Below the pieces are notes generated by a model. It did no database searches. It had not been told where the DNA came from and was given only the letters and a program-made list of their open reading frames with translations. From positions 62,001 through 126,000 of the forward strand of contig SVGL01000005.1 of assembly GCA_015056325.1 (NCBI GenBank): DNA of 64,000 bases, written 5' to 3'. The position numbers and the translations under genes are program-made. Shown here piece by piece: positions 1 to 9,805 of the stretch (positions are counted from its first letter, which is position 1; each line of letters begins with the position of its first letter). This stretch comes from Clostridiales bacterium. GTDB taxonomy: Bacteria > Bacillota > Clostridia > Christensenellales > Aristaeellaceae.

Positions 1-1
1 C

Positions 2-1183
2 GAGGAGATGAGAAAAACCAATGATGAGTACTGGCCCTTCTTCACCGAGCGTAACTTTTACTACCTCACCGGCCTGGACAGCCATGACTTTGTCCTCCTG
101 GCGGTGAAGGACGTTTCCGGCGCGGTCAGCGAGCGGGTGTACATTCTGCCGCCGGACCTGATGGCCGAGCGCTGGACGGGCCGCCGCATCAAGCCCTGCG
201 AGGCGGAAGCCCTCTCCGGCATCCGGGATGTGCGCTTCGTCGACCGCTTCGAGGACGACCTCCATGCCCTGTGCGCCGGCGGACATTACTCCGCAGGGAG
301 CAGCGACCTTCAGCATGTGTACCTTGACCTGTTCCGCGTGAGCCCCAGGGACATCGACCGTCCGGCCCACAAGCTGCTGCGCCGTCTGCAGGCGGAATAT
401 CCCTACCTGCAGGTGGAGAACGCCAACGCCATCCTGCGGCAGCTGCGGCTCATCAAGCAGCCCTGCGAGATCGCCGCCCTCCGCGAGGCCGAGAAGGTCA
501 CCGGCGAGGGCATCCTCGCCATGATGAAGGCCAGCCGTCCCGGCATGTACGAATACCAGTACAAGGCGGAGTTCGACTACGCCCTGAGCCAGCACAGCCC
601 CTGCGGCCCCGGCTTTCCGTCCATCATCAGCGCCGGCGCGAACAACTTCTGCATCCACTACTACAGCTACACCGGCCAGGCCCACGACGGCGACATGATC
701 CTCAATGATGTGGGCGCCCAGCACGACAGCCTGATCACCGACGTAAGCCGCGGCTTCCCCTGCAACGGCAGGTTCAGTGACAAGCAGAAGCTCCTGTACA
801 ACTGCGCCCTGCAGACCTCGAATCACCTGTTTGAGATCATCAGGCCCGGCTATTCCATGGCGGAGGTGGACGGCGAGATCCGCCGCTACAACGCCGCCCT
901 TTTGGTGGACGCAGGCGTGCTGGACAAGGCGGAGAATGTGGGCAAGTACATGTGGCACGGCGGCGCGCATCACATCGGCTACGATGTGCATGACGTGGTC
1001 GCCCGGCCTGAGAAGGTCGCCCCGGGCATGGTGTTCTGCGTGGACGTGGGCATCTACCACGAGGAATGGGGCATCGGCTTCCGCCTGGAGGATAACTGCC
1101 TGGTGACCGAGGATGGCTGCGAGAACCTGTCGGCGGCCATTCCGAGGACGGTGAAGGATATTGAGGCGGTGATGCGGAAATAA
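2..1183 (+). CDS. Xaa-Pro aminopeptidase (M24B, AMP_N + M24), 5'-truncated by window edge
   Basis: FYYLTG AMP_N motif; M24 metal-ligand motifs (NDVGAQHDSLITDVSRGF, WHGGAHHIGYDVHD, FRLEDNCLVTEDG). Frame stays open upstream of the ATG at 8, so the true start is probably outside the window. Confidence 0.85.
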   Translation, partial: EEMRKTNDEYWPFFTERNFYYLTGLDSHDFVLLAVKDVSGAVSERVYILPPDLMAERWTGRRIKPCEAEALSGIRDVRFVDRFEDDLHALCAGGHYSAGSSDLQHVYLDLFRVSPRDIDRPAHKLLRRLQAEYPYLQVENANAILRQLRLIKQPCEIAALREAEKVTGEGILAMMKASRPGMYEYQYKAEFDYALSQHSPCGPGFPSIISAGANNFCIHYYSYTGQAHDGDMILNDVGAQHDSLITDVSRGFPCNGRFSDKQKLLYNCALQTSNHLFEIIRPGYSMAEVDGEIRRYNAALLVDAGVLDKAENVGKYMWHGGAHHIGYDVHDVVARPEKVAPGMVFCVDVGIYHEEWGIGFRLEDNCLVTEDGCENLSAAIPRTVKDIEAVMRK

Positions 1184-1242
1184 CTTACAGCAAAAGGAAA
1201 AACCTGTTACCATGAAGGCACACGAAGGGAGCGCTTCCATAT

Positions 1243-2235
1243 ATGAAGAAAATGTTGACTTTGTTGTTTGTTCTGCTGATGATGGCTATGCTGAGCTGTG
1301 CGGTGGCTGAGGATGAGCCGACCTGGTACGAATGTGGCGACTTTTATTACATTCTGTTGGAGGATGGAACAGCAGAAATCTCTCTCGTCAAACTCTCTTC
1401 AAACCATGTGACTGTCCCTGCCGAGCTCGATGGACACCTCGTTACCTCTATCGGAGAGTACGCGTTCGAATACCATACTGACCTGCTCACCGTTACACTC
1501 CCCGACAGCATCACCTCGATCGGATATATGGCGTTCAGCGAATGCTTCTCCCTCTTTAGCGTGAAGCTTCCTGATAATCTCCTTTCTATCGGAGACAAGG
1601 CCTTTTTTTCCTGCTCCGCCCTTTCCTCCATTGATCTGCCCGATCGTGTCATTTCCATCGGAGATCATGCATTTACCTGTTGTGATTCTCTGACCCTCAT
1701 CCGCCTCCCCGCCAGTGTCACCACCGTGGAAAAAAACACCTTCGACCAGCAGTTGATCCATGTTTCACCCGACAATCCCGTTCTGGCATCCATTGATGGT
1801 GTTCTATTTAACAAGGTTACTAAGGAACTCATCTACTATCCCCGTTCCAAAACTGCAGCGAATTATTGTATTCCGCAGGGGATTAAGTCTATCGGCGTTT
1901 CCGCATTCTCCAACCACCCTTATCTGACCAGCGTCACCATTCCCGACAGTGTCACGCATATAAGAGAGGAGGCTTTCGGCAGTTGTTCTGCCCTAAGCTC
2001 CATCATTCTTCCCGACAGCATCGTCTCCATCGAAGATTATGCTTTTGCCTGCTGCGATGCACTTGCCTCCATCAATCTCCCTCAAAGCATCACTTACATC
2101 GGATTTCAGGCGTTTTATTATTGCGACCGCTTAATCTCAATCACCGTCACCCCAGGTTCCTATGCCGAACAATACTGCAAGACGCTCGAACTTCCCTACA
2201 TCTACCCCGACACCAACGACTGGCTCCTCAACTGA
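1243..2235 (+). CDS. Secreted BspA-like leucine-rich repeat (LRR_5) protein
   Basis: Signal peptide; repeated xLPDSITSIGxxAFxxCxxL units. Confidence 0.85.
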   Translation: MKKMLTLLFVLLMMAMLSCAVAEDEPTWYECGDFYYILLEDGTAEISLVKLSSNHVTVPAELDGHLVTSIGEYAFEYHTDLLTVTLPDSITSIGYMAFSECFSLFSVKLPDNLLSIGDKAFFSCSALSSIDLPDRVISIGDHAFTCCDSLTLIRLPASVTTVEKNTFDQQLIHVSPDNPVLASIDGVLFNKVTKELIYYPRSKTAANYCIPQGIKSIGVSAFSNHPYLTSVTIPDSVTHIREEAFGSCSALSSIILPDSIVSIEDYAFACCDALASINLPQSITYIGFQAFYYCDRLISITVTPGSYAEQYCKTLELPYIYPDTNDWLLN

Positions 2236-2273
2236 CCCCAGCAAAAAATGCTGATTCCCCCGCATAATATGCA

Positions 2274-2302
2274 TTGACGAAATGCATCAAAGGTTGTATA
2301 CT
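2274..2302 (+). promoter_or_regulatory. Sigma70-like promoter (TTGACG-17-TATACT) upstream of isomerase gene
   Basis: TTGACG at 2274-2279, TATACT at 2297-2302, 17-bp spacer. Confidence 0.5.
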
Positions 2303-2375
2303 TATTGCAGATAATGTCCCAGTATGGACATTTGTGAGGTCGGACATCCGACTATCGTAGAGGAGGTAAATCAAC

Positions 2376-3860
2376 ATGCAGAACATTCCTGTTGTGAAGC
2401 TGGGCCTTGTGGCCGTGTCCCGCGACTGCTTCCCCATCACCCTGAGCGAGAAGCGCCGCGCCGCCATCGCTGAAAAGTGCGGCCAGAAGAACCTCGACAT
2501 CGTCGAGATCAAGACCACCGTTGAGAACGAGAAGGACATGCTCAAGGCCGTTGAAGAGCTCAAGGCCAACGAGTGCAACGCGGCGGTCGTCTTCCTGGGC
2601 AACTTCGGCCCCGAGACCCCCGAAACCCTGATCGCCAAGTACTTCGACGGCCCCTGCATGTTCGTGGCCGCCGCTGAGGGCGATGGTGACATGATCAACG
2701 GCCGCGGCGACGCTTACTGCGGCATGCTGAACTGCTCCTACAACCTGGGCATGCGCCACCTGAAGGGCTACATCCCCGAGTACCCCGTGGGCACCGCCTG
2801 CGAGCTGGCTGACAAGATCGCCGAGTTCGTGCCGATCGCCCGCGCCATCATCGGCGTGAAGAACCTGAAGGTCATCACCTTCGGCCCCCGTCCCCAGGAC
2901 TTCTTCGCGTGCAACGCCCCCATCAAGGGCCTGTACGAGCTGGGCATCGAGATCGAGGAGAACTCCGAGCTGGATCTGCTGGTCTCCTACCGCGAGCACA
3001 AGAACGATCCCCGCATCCCCGCCATCTGCGCCGACATGGCCGCCGAAATGGGCGAGGGCAAGTACTACCCCGACCTGTGCGAGCGCATGGCTCAGTTTGA
3101 GCTGACCCTGCTGGATTGGGCTGAGAACCACAAGGGCGCCCGTAAGTACGTTGTCTTCGCTGACAAGTGCTGGCCCGCCTTCCCCTCTCAGTTCGGCTTC
3201 GAGCCCTGCTACGTCAACTCCCGTCTGGCTTCCCGCGGCATCCCGGTGGCCTGCGAAGTGGACATCTACGGTGCTGTGTCCGAGTACATCGGCGCCTGCA
3301 TCACCGGTGACGCCGTCACCCTGCTGGACATCAACAACTCCGTGCCCGGCTACATCTACGACAAGGACATCGCCGGCAAGTTCGACTACCGCCTGACCGA
3401 GACCTTCATGGGCTTCCACTGCGGCAACACTCCCTCCTGCAAGATGTGCGAGGACCGCGCGGTCAAGTACCAGCTGATCCAGCACCGCGTGCTTGAGCCC
3501 GAAGGCTCCGAGCCCGACATCTCCCGCGGCACTCTGGAAGGCGACATCGCTCCCAGCGACATCACCTTCTACCGCCTGCAGTGCGATTCCGACGGCAACC
3601 TGCGCTCCTACATCGCTCAGGGCGAGGTTCTGCCCGTGGCCACCCAGTCCTTCGGCGGCATCGGCATCTTCGCCATCAAGGAGATGGACCGCTTCTACCG
3701 TCATGTGCTGGTGCAGAAGCGCTACCCCCACCACGGTGCTGTGGCCTTCGGTCACTGCGCGAAGGCCCTGTTCGAGGTCTTCAAGTACCTGGGCGTGCAG
3801 GACATCGCTTACAACCAGCCCAAGAACCTGCCCTACCCCACCGAGAATCCCTGGGCGTAA
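2376..3860 (+). CDS. L-fucose/L-arabinose isomerase family protein
   Basis: Full-length 494 aa; FucI/AraA-like features (GNFGPETPETLIA, GVKNLKVITFGPRPQDFFACN, GMLNCSYN); RBS aggaggt upstream. Confidence 0.75.
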   Translation: MQNIPVVKLGLVAVSRDCFPITLSEKRRAAIAEKCGQKNLDIVEIKTTVENEKDMLKAVEELKANECNAAVVFLGNFGPETPETLIAKYFDGPCMFVAAAEGDGDMINGRGDAYCGMLNCSYNLGMRHLKGYIPEYPVGTACELADKIAEFVPIARAIIGVKNLKVITFGPRPQDFFACNAPIKGLYELGIEIEENSELDLLVSYREHKNDPRIPAICADMAAEMGEGKYYPDLCERMAQFELTLLDWAENHKGARKYVVFADKCWPAFPSQFGFEPCYVNSRLASRGIPVACEVDIYGAVSEYIGACITGDAVTLLDINNSVPGYIYDKDIAGKFDYRLTETFMGFHCGNTPSCKMCEDRAVKYQLIQHRVLEPEGSEPDISRGTLEGDIAPSDITFYRLQCDSDGNLRSYIAQGEVLPVATQSFGGIGIFAIKEMDRFYRHVLVQKRYPHHGAVAFGHCAKALFEVFKYLGVQDIAYNQPKNLPYPTENPWA

Positions 3861-3874
3861 GGCGCTTCGCTTTC

Positions 3875-3906
3875 AAAAAGATGGCTTCTTCGGAAGCCAT
3901 CTTTTT
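3875..3906. terminator. Bidirectional hairpin terminator
   Basis: AAAAAGATGGCTTC-TTCG-GAAGCCATCTTTTT. Confidence 0.75.
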
Positions 3907-4117
3907 GAGTTTTGCAGATTTGGACTGGTCGCTGCGCTCCCGGCCGTCCAAATCTGTAAGGTATGTTTCCGGCAGAGCCGGAAACGCCCCGCCCCGGCGG
4001 CAAAGCCCCCGGATACGATTACAGTCGAAGGGCCTGCGGGCCCTCCGACGCCTCCCAGGCGGCTTGTTGGGTTTCCTCTGCCGACGGCGAGTTACTGTGG
4101 CCAATATGCATATAAAC

Positions 4118-4145
4118 GCGGCTCCCCATCTATTCGGGGAGCCGC
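4118..4145 (-). terminator. Terminator of the MBL hydrolase gene
   Basis: GCGGCTCCCC-atctattc-GGGGAGCCGC between convergent genes. Confidence 0.7.
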
Positions 4146-4151
4146 TGTTGT

Positions 4152-5069
4152 TTACTTGCTCTTCTTATAGTTGGGCAGCTGCCAGATGTACCAGTCGTTG
4201 CCGTCGGTCTCCATGATGACGCTGCCTTCGCCGGAGTAGAGGGCGTTGTACTGGGCGAACTTGCGCTTCGTGCCGGACTTGATGCTGGCGTGGGATTTGT
4301 AGTTGGGGATGAAGATGAACTCCGGCTGGGCCACCTCCAGGAACTTGTCCTCAAAGCCGTTGATGCCGTGGTGGACAGCCTTCAAAATATCGCACTCCAG
4401 CAGACTGTGATCCACATTCTTGAGGAAGTAATTCTGCGGACGGCTGTCGCAGTCGCCCATGAGAAGCACCTTGCTGTCGCCGAAGACAATCTGGGTGCAG
4501 GCGCTGCGGGCGTTGGCACCCCAGCTCTCCTCGCAACGGAAGATGTTGATCGTCGCACCGCCCAGGGTCAGCACATCGCCATTATAAACCTGCACATAGG
4601 GGATGCTGTACTTGTTAATGGCGCGGACGGCAGCCACATGGTAGCTGGTGTTCTTGTACTCCTTCTTGACAGCGGTGTAGAAGCCGCCGATCGTGTACTT
4701 GGGGCCGATATCCGTCTTGCCGTCCTCCGCGGTGAGGCGGTGGTTCATCATCTTGGTCAGACCCTGGAGATGATCGTTGTCCGGATGGGTGTTGAAGAGG
4801 TACTTGAACTCGGTGATACCCTGTTCATCGAAGTACTCCTCCAGCCGGGGGTAGTACTGCACCGAGCCGCCGTCGATCATCATGTTCTCGCCGCCGCACT
4901 GCACCAGCATTGCGTCGGAGCGGTCAGTGTCGATGGCGGTCAGGCGGAAGAGCTCCTTGTCCTGCCAGCCCTCGGGCAGCTGGGATTCGTCTTCAATAAA
5001 GTAAATCTCCGCAAATGCGGCGGCAGGCAGCAGCGCCAGCATCAGCAGGATCAGAATCAGTTTCTTCAT
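4152..5069 (-). CDS. Secreted ComEC/Rec2-like metallo-beta-lactamase-fold hydrolase
   Basis: Signal peptide; NTHPDNDHLQG metal motif, LLMGDCDSR, LKAVHHGING. Confidence 0.8.
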   Translation of the reverse strand: MKKLILILLMLALLPAAAFAEIYFIEDESQLPEGWQDKELFRLTAIDTDRSDAMLVQCGGENMMIDGGSVQYYPRLEEYFDEQGITEFKYLFNTHPDNDHLQGLTKMMNHRLTAEDGKTDIGPKYTIGGFYTAVKKEYKNTSYHVAAVRAINKYSIPYVQVYNGDVLTLGGATINIFRCEESWGANARSACTQIVFGDSKVLLMGDCDSRPQNYFLKNVDHSLLECDILKAVHHGINGFEDKFLEVAQPEFIFIPNYKSHASIKSGTKRKFAQYNALYSGEGSVIMETDGNDWYIWQLPNYKKSK

Positions 5070-5241
5070 CATGTCCTCCGGTGGGGATTTTTGCCCTTTC
5101 ATGATACCCTATCGGGGGCGCTTCTGTCAAGCGAGAGGCCTGTGGGATTTGTAACAATTCCGCCCTGTACCCCTTGAATTTCCAGCCTTTTGCCTGTATA
5201 CTATAAGCAGAGTATTTTCGACAAAAGGAGAGGCTTCCCCT

Positions 5242-7299
5242 ATGAACAAGCAGGTTTTCTCCTCCCCCATCGACCTGAAGAAAGTCACTGTTGCCGACCC
5301 CTTCTGGCAGCGCGAGATGGAGCTGGTGCGCAACGAGGTCATCCCCTACCAGTGGGACGCCCTCAATGACCGCGTGCCCGGCGCCGATCCCTCCTGGTGC
5401 ATGCGCAACTTCCGCACCGCCGGCAAGATGATGGCCCAGCAGCGTGCCAATGTGCAGTATGTTCCCCCGAAGTATACCTACCGCGGCTTCAACGCCCTGC
5501 CGGAGGATCCCGCCCATCCCGAGGAGGACAAGTTCTACGGCTTCGTCTTCCAGGATACGGACTTCTCCAAGTGGATCGAGGCCGTGGGCTATTCCCTGAC
5601 CCAGCATCCCGATGTGGCGCTGGAGAAGCTCGCCGACGAGGCCATCGACGTCGTCTGCGCCGCCCAGACGCCCGAGGGTTATCTGGATACCTATTATATC
5701 ATCAACGGCATGGACGCCGCCCTGACCAACCTGCGGGATCACCATGAGCTGTACTGCCTGGGCCACCTGGTGGAGGGTGCTGTCGCCTATTATCAGGCCA
5801 CCGGCAAGGATAAGCTCCTGCGCGCCGCCGCCCGCTTTGCGGATTATGTTGCGGATCGCTTCGGCCCCGAGGAGGGCAAGTGCAAGGGCTACCCCGGCCA
5901 TGAGATCGCCGAGATGGCCCTGGTCCGCCTGTATGAGGTCACCGGCGAGGAGAAGTACCTGCGCCTGAGCAAGTTCTTCGTGGATCAGCGCGGCGTGTCC
6001 CCCTTCTACTTCGCTGAGGAAGACAAGGCCCGCGCCGAAAAGGAAGGCCGCACCTGGAAGGGCGACGTCAACGTCGGCTCCCCCTATCACCAGGCGCACA
6101 AGCCCGTCCGAGAACAGGAGGCGGCTGTGGGCCACGCCGTGCGCGCAACCTACCTGTACTCCGGCATGGCGGATATCGCCCGCCTCACCGGCGATGATGA
6201 GCTCCACGCCGCCTGTGAGCGCCTCTTTGACAACATCATGTACAAGCAGCTCTACGTGACCGGCGGCATCGGCGCTACCGTTCACGGCGAGGCCTTCACC
6301 TATGATTACGACCTGCCCAACGATACCGCCTACTCCGAAACCTGCGCCGCCATTGGCCTGGCCTTCTTCGCCCGCCGCATGCTGCAGATCAAGCCCGACA
6401 GCAAGTACGGCGACGTGATGGAGCTGGCGCTGTACAATACCGTCCTCTCCGGCATGGCCCTGGACGGCAAGAGCTTCTTCTACGTCAATCCCCTGGCCGT
6501 CGTGCCCGACGCCTGCCGCAAGGATGAGCGGCTGCGCCACGTTCAGCCCACCCGCCGCAAGTGGTTCGGCTGCGCCTGCTGCCCGCCCAACATCGCCCGC
6601 ATCGTGGCCTCCGTGGCCTCCTACGCCTACACCGAGAATGAGGACACCCTCTTCACCCACCTCTACATGGGCGGCTCGGTGGAAAAGGACTTCGCCGGCA
6701 AGAAGCTCACCATGGAGGTCAAGGCCCGCATGCCCTGGCACGGCCATGTGTATGTAACCCTGCACTGCGACGAAACCGTCAACGGCACCCTTGCCTTCCG
6801 CATCCCCCACTGGGCACAGGACGCGGTCATCACCTGCGGCGAAAAGGCCCCCGTCTACCGCGATGGCTACGCCTACATCACCGGCGAATGGCACGAGGGC
6901 GACATGATCACCCTGCACCTGCCCATGCAGGTACGGATGCTCGCCGCCAACCCCGCCGTCCGCGCGGATGTGGACAAGGTGGCATTCCGCCGCGGCCCGG
7001 TGACCTTCTGCGCCGAGCAGGCCGACAACGGTGACAACCTGCACCTCCTGCGCGTGGACACCCGCTACATCGGCGACCATGGCGAGGGCATCGAGTGGGA
7101 GTTCGACGAGACCACCTTCGGCCATGAGACCGTGAAGCTCCACGTCCCTGCCAAGCGCCTCCTGCCCCAGGACAGCGCCTCCCTGTACACCATCTGGCAG
7201 CCCCCCAAGGAGGAGACCGCCAAGATTCACCTCGTCCCCTACTACACCTGGGCCAACCGCGGCGAGGGCGAGATGCTCGTCTGGCTCAGAAGAAAATGA
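5242..7299 (+). CDS. Glycoside hydrolase family 127-like (beta-L-arabinofuranosidase-type)
   Basis: DUF1680/GH127 features: CACCPPNIARIVAS, TYDYDLPNDTAYSETCAAIG, VTGGIGATVHGEAF. Confidence 0.85.
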   Translation: MNKQVFSSPIDLKKVTVADPFWQREMELVRNEVIPYQWDALNDRVPGADPSWCMRNFRTAGKMMAQQRANVQYVPPKYTYRGFNALPEDPAHPEEDKFYGFVFQDTDFSKWIEAVGYSLTQHPDVALEKLADEAIDVVCAAQTPEGYLDTYYIINGMDAALTNLRDHHELYCLGHLVEGAVAYYQATGKDKLLRAAARFADYVADRFGPEEGKCKGYPGHEIAEMALVRLYEVTGEEKYLRLSKFFVDQRGVSPFYFAEEDKARAEKEGRTWKGDVNVGSPYHQAHKPVREQEAAVGHAVRATYLYSGMADIARLTGDDELHAACERLFDNIMYKQLYVTGGIGATVHGEAFTYDYDLPNDTAYSETCAAIGLAFFARRMLQIKPDSKYGDVMELALYNTVLSGMALDGKSFFYVNPLAVVPDACRKDERLRHVQPTRRKWFGCACCPPNIARIVASVASYAYTENEDTLFTHLYMGGSVEKDFAGKKLTMEVKARMPWHGHVYVTLHCDETVNGTLAFRIPHWAQDAVITCGEKAPVYRDGYAYITGEWHEGDMITLHLPMQVRMLAANPAVRADVDKVAFRRGPVTFCAEQADNGDNLHLLRVDTRYIGDHGEGIEWEFDETTFGHETVKLHVPAKRLLPQDSASLYTIWQPPKEETAKIHLVPYYTWANRGEGEMLVWLRRK

Positions 7300-7378
7300 T
7301 AGAGCACAAATGATATCCCACGTCCGTGCATTCCACTGCGCGGACGTTTTTCAGAACAATCATACCGCGAGGTGAGCC

Positions 7379-8776
7379 ATGAAGAAAATCCTGAGCCTCC
7401 TGCTCTTGCTCTGCCTTCTGGGTGCATCTGCCGCAGCAGAGGAAGATGCGCTCTGGTACCCGCAGCTCCCTCCGGAGCTGCCCGTCATCTCCATCACCAC
7501 CGGGGACAACAGCCACTTCGCCACCGCCTACGTCCGCGAAGACAAGCTGCAGGGGCGCATCGAATATGTGGACGCAGCCATCACCGTCAGCGACGGGGAG
7601 CAGCTGCTCCTCGCTGGCGAAAAAGCCCAGGTCAAGGCACGGGGCAACTGGACGCTGGATTACCCCAAGAAGTCCATCCGCATTAAGTTCGACCAGAAAC
7701 AAAGCATGCTGGGGCTGAACGGCAGCCGCCCGTACAAGAGCTGGGTGCTGCTGGCGGAGTGGAAGGATCTGTCCATGCTCAACAGTGCCACAGCCCTGTT
7801 CCTGGCCCATAACATCCTCGGGGCAGACGGCTACTACTGTACCGACTACCGCTTCGTTCACCTGGAGCTGAACGGCGAATACTGGGGCCTGTACCTGCTG
7901 GCAGAACAACAGGAGATCAATCCCGGCCGTGTGGACATTGCCGAAAACGAGGCCGGTAACACTGACCGCTACACCGGCTACCTGATGGAATATGACGCCT
8001 ACTTCAACGAGGAAGCCGCCCACCCCAACGGCGACCCGGTCTTCGAAGTGTATCACCAGGGCATCACAGGCGAGCAGTATGGCTACACCATTAAGAGCCG
8101 CATTGAAACCAGCCGCCAGGTGGCATTCCTGCGCAGCTGCATCCGCCTGACCTACCGCGCCTGTCATGCCGCCGTGACCGAAGGCAAGCACTACGCCTTC
8201 AATGAGAAGCACACGGAGCTTGTCCCCATGGAGAGTACCTCCGTCCGCGAGACGGTGGAGCGTTTCATCGACCTTCCCTCCCTGGTGGATACATACATTC
8301 TCAACGAGATCGTCTGCAACCCGGATCTGGGCTGGTCCAGCTTTTACATGTCCCTGGACCTGAGCGAGCGCGGCAACCGCAAGCTCACCTTCCAGGCGCC
8401 CTGGGATTTCGACTCCGCCTTCGGCATCCGCACAGACTATGAAGCTTCCCAGGGAGATTACGCCCGGTACGCCGGCAACCCCTGGCTGCAGTTGTTCGCG
8501 GATGAGCCCTGGTTCCAGGTGATGGTGAAAGCCCGCTGGGCGGAGCTCAAGGCCCAGAGGCTGCCGGAGAAGACGCTGGCGCTCATTTCCACCCTGACGG
8601 AGGCCTATGCTGCCGATTTCGCCCGCAACTACGATCGCTGGCCCAGCCGCATCACTGAGGGCAATCACGAGCTGGTGGAGGCGCTGAACAGCTGTCGTTC
8701 CCAGCAGGAGGCAGCGGATTACCTGACCCGCTGGCTCAGCGACCGCTTCGATTACTTGAATGACCGCTGGAAGTGA
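7379..8776 (+). CDS. CotH kinase-like protein, secreted
   Basis: Signal peptide; VKARGNWTLDYPKKSIRIKFDQK, GLYLLAEQQ, PWDFDSAFG typical of the CotH family. Confidence 0.8.
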   Translation: MKKILSLLLLLCLLGASAAAEEDALWYPQLPPELPVISITTGDNSHFATAYVREDKLQGRIEYVDAAITVSDGEQLLLAGEKAQVKARGNWTLDYPKKSIRIKFDQKQSMLGLNGSRPYKSWVLLAEWKDLSMLNSATALFLAHNILGADGYYCTDYRFVHLELNGEYWGLYLLAEQQEINPGRVDIAENEAGNTDRYTGYLMEYDAYFNEEAAHPNGDPVFEVYHQGITGEQYGYTIKSRIETSRQVAFLRSCIRLTYRACHAAVTEGKHYAFNEKHTELVPMESTSVRETVERFIDLPSLVDTYILNEIVCNPDLGWSSFYMSLDLSERGNRKLTFQAPWDFDSAFGIRTDYEASQGDYARYAGNPWLQLFADEPWFQVMVKARWAELKAQRLPEKTLALISTLTEAYAADFARNYDRWPSRITEGNHELVEALNSCRSQQEAADYLTRWLSDRFDYLNDRWK

Positions 8777-8826
8777 AGACACACAAACAGGGCCGCCCCT
8801 CACAGGACGGCCCTCTTCATATGCGA

Positions 8827-9795
8827 TTATTCCTTGATGCTCTTCATGATCAGCTGATACGAGGTGACGCCGAAGCCCACGCTGCACAGCGCCATCACCG
8901 TATAGCACAGCCACGCGGGGATGTAGGCGGACTTCTGCACCGCGAACTGCATCCAGATGCTCACGCCCACGCAGACAAGGAAGATCACCCAGTTCAGGAT
9001 CACCCGCTGCTTGGGAAGACGGGCGGCAGTGTCAGTCTTGCGCCAACGGTGGAGCGTACGGAACATCATCCCCGCCAGCACCAGCACCGCCGTCAGCTGG
9101 GACACGCGGATGAACACCCGCGTCCAGTGCAGGAAGTTGTCTGCGCGCAGGCACTCCAGCAGAATCTGGCTGGCGCAGTAGAGGATCAGAAAAAGCTTGG
9201 TCTTCACGCCGTCGCGGCCGGGCTTCTTCGCCAGCAGGAGGGCGAAAATCACCAGCGCAGCCGCCGCCTCAAACACGCAGATGGCCCAGAACCACATCTC
9301 GTAATCCGCGTTGTACAGCGCAAAGGGGAAGCGCTGGAAGATGGGGCTGACCACCTCCAGGCCCTTGCCTTCGCCGTTGGTCAGCTCGGCCAGGCGGCCC
9401 AGGGCGATCATCAGCGCCGCAGGGGCAGCGAGCGCATCCAGCAGCTTCACGCAAGACTGCTTGGTGATCTTCGCCGTCAGGATGGCCGCAATCACCGCAC
9501 CGCCCACAGCGCCCCACAGGGCGTATCCGCCGTGCCACAGCAGGAACATCTCCTGCAGGCCCATTTCAATGTAAAAGTCCAGGCGGGCCAGGCAATAGAA
9601 CACGCGGGCGCCCAGCAGGCCCAGGGGCAGCGCCAGCAGCGCGAAGATCTCCGCCGTATCACCGTTCAAGCCATGCTTTTTCTGCTGCCAGGCAAGCAGC
9701 CCAAGGCCGATGGCCAGCGCCGCTGCCATGCACAGCGCGTATGCTGTCACCGGCAGGCCAAAAAGCTCAAAGAGAACATACTGCAGGTCGTACAT
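8827..9795 (-). CDS. Prolipoprotein diacylglyceryl transferase (Lgt)-like membrane protein
   Basis: Multi-TM; LLGARVFYCLA, HGGYALWGAVGG, GRLAELTNGEG resemble Lgt motifs, divergently. Confidence 0.6.
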   Translation of the reverse strand: MYDLQYVLFELFGLPVTAYALCMAAALAIGLGLLAWQQKKHGLNGDTAEIFALLALPLGLLGARVFYCLARLDFYIEMGLQEMFLLWHGGYALWGAVGGAVIAAILTAKITKQSCVKLLDALAAPAALMIALGRLAELTNGEGKGLEVVSPIFQRFPFALYNADYEMWFWAICVFEAAAALVIFALLLAKKPGRDGVKTKLFLILYCASQILLECLRADNFLHWTRVFIRVSQLTAVLVLAGMMFRTLHRWRKTDTAARLPKQRVILNWVIFLVCVGVSIWMQFAVQKSAYIPAWLCYTVMALCSVGFGVTSYQLIMKSIKE

Positions 9796-9805
9796 GGGAT
9801 ACTCC

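Noticed and set aside
4993-7230. 745-aa minus-strand ORF
   Set aside because: Antisense shadow of the GH127 gene.
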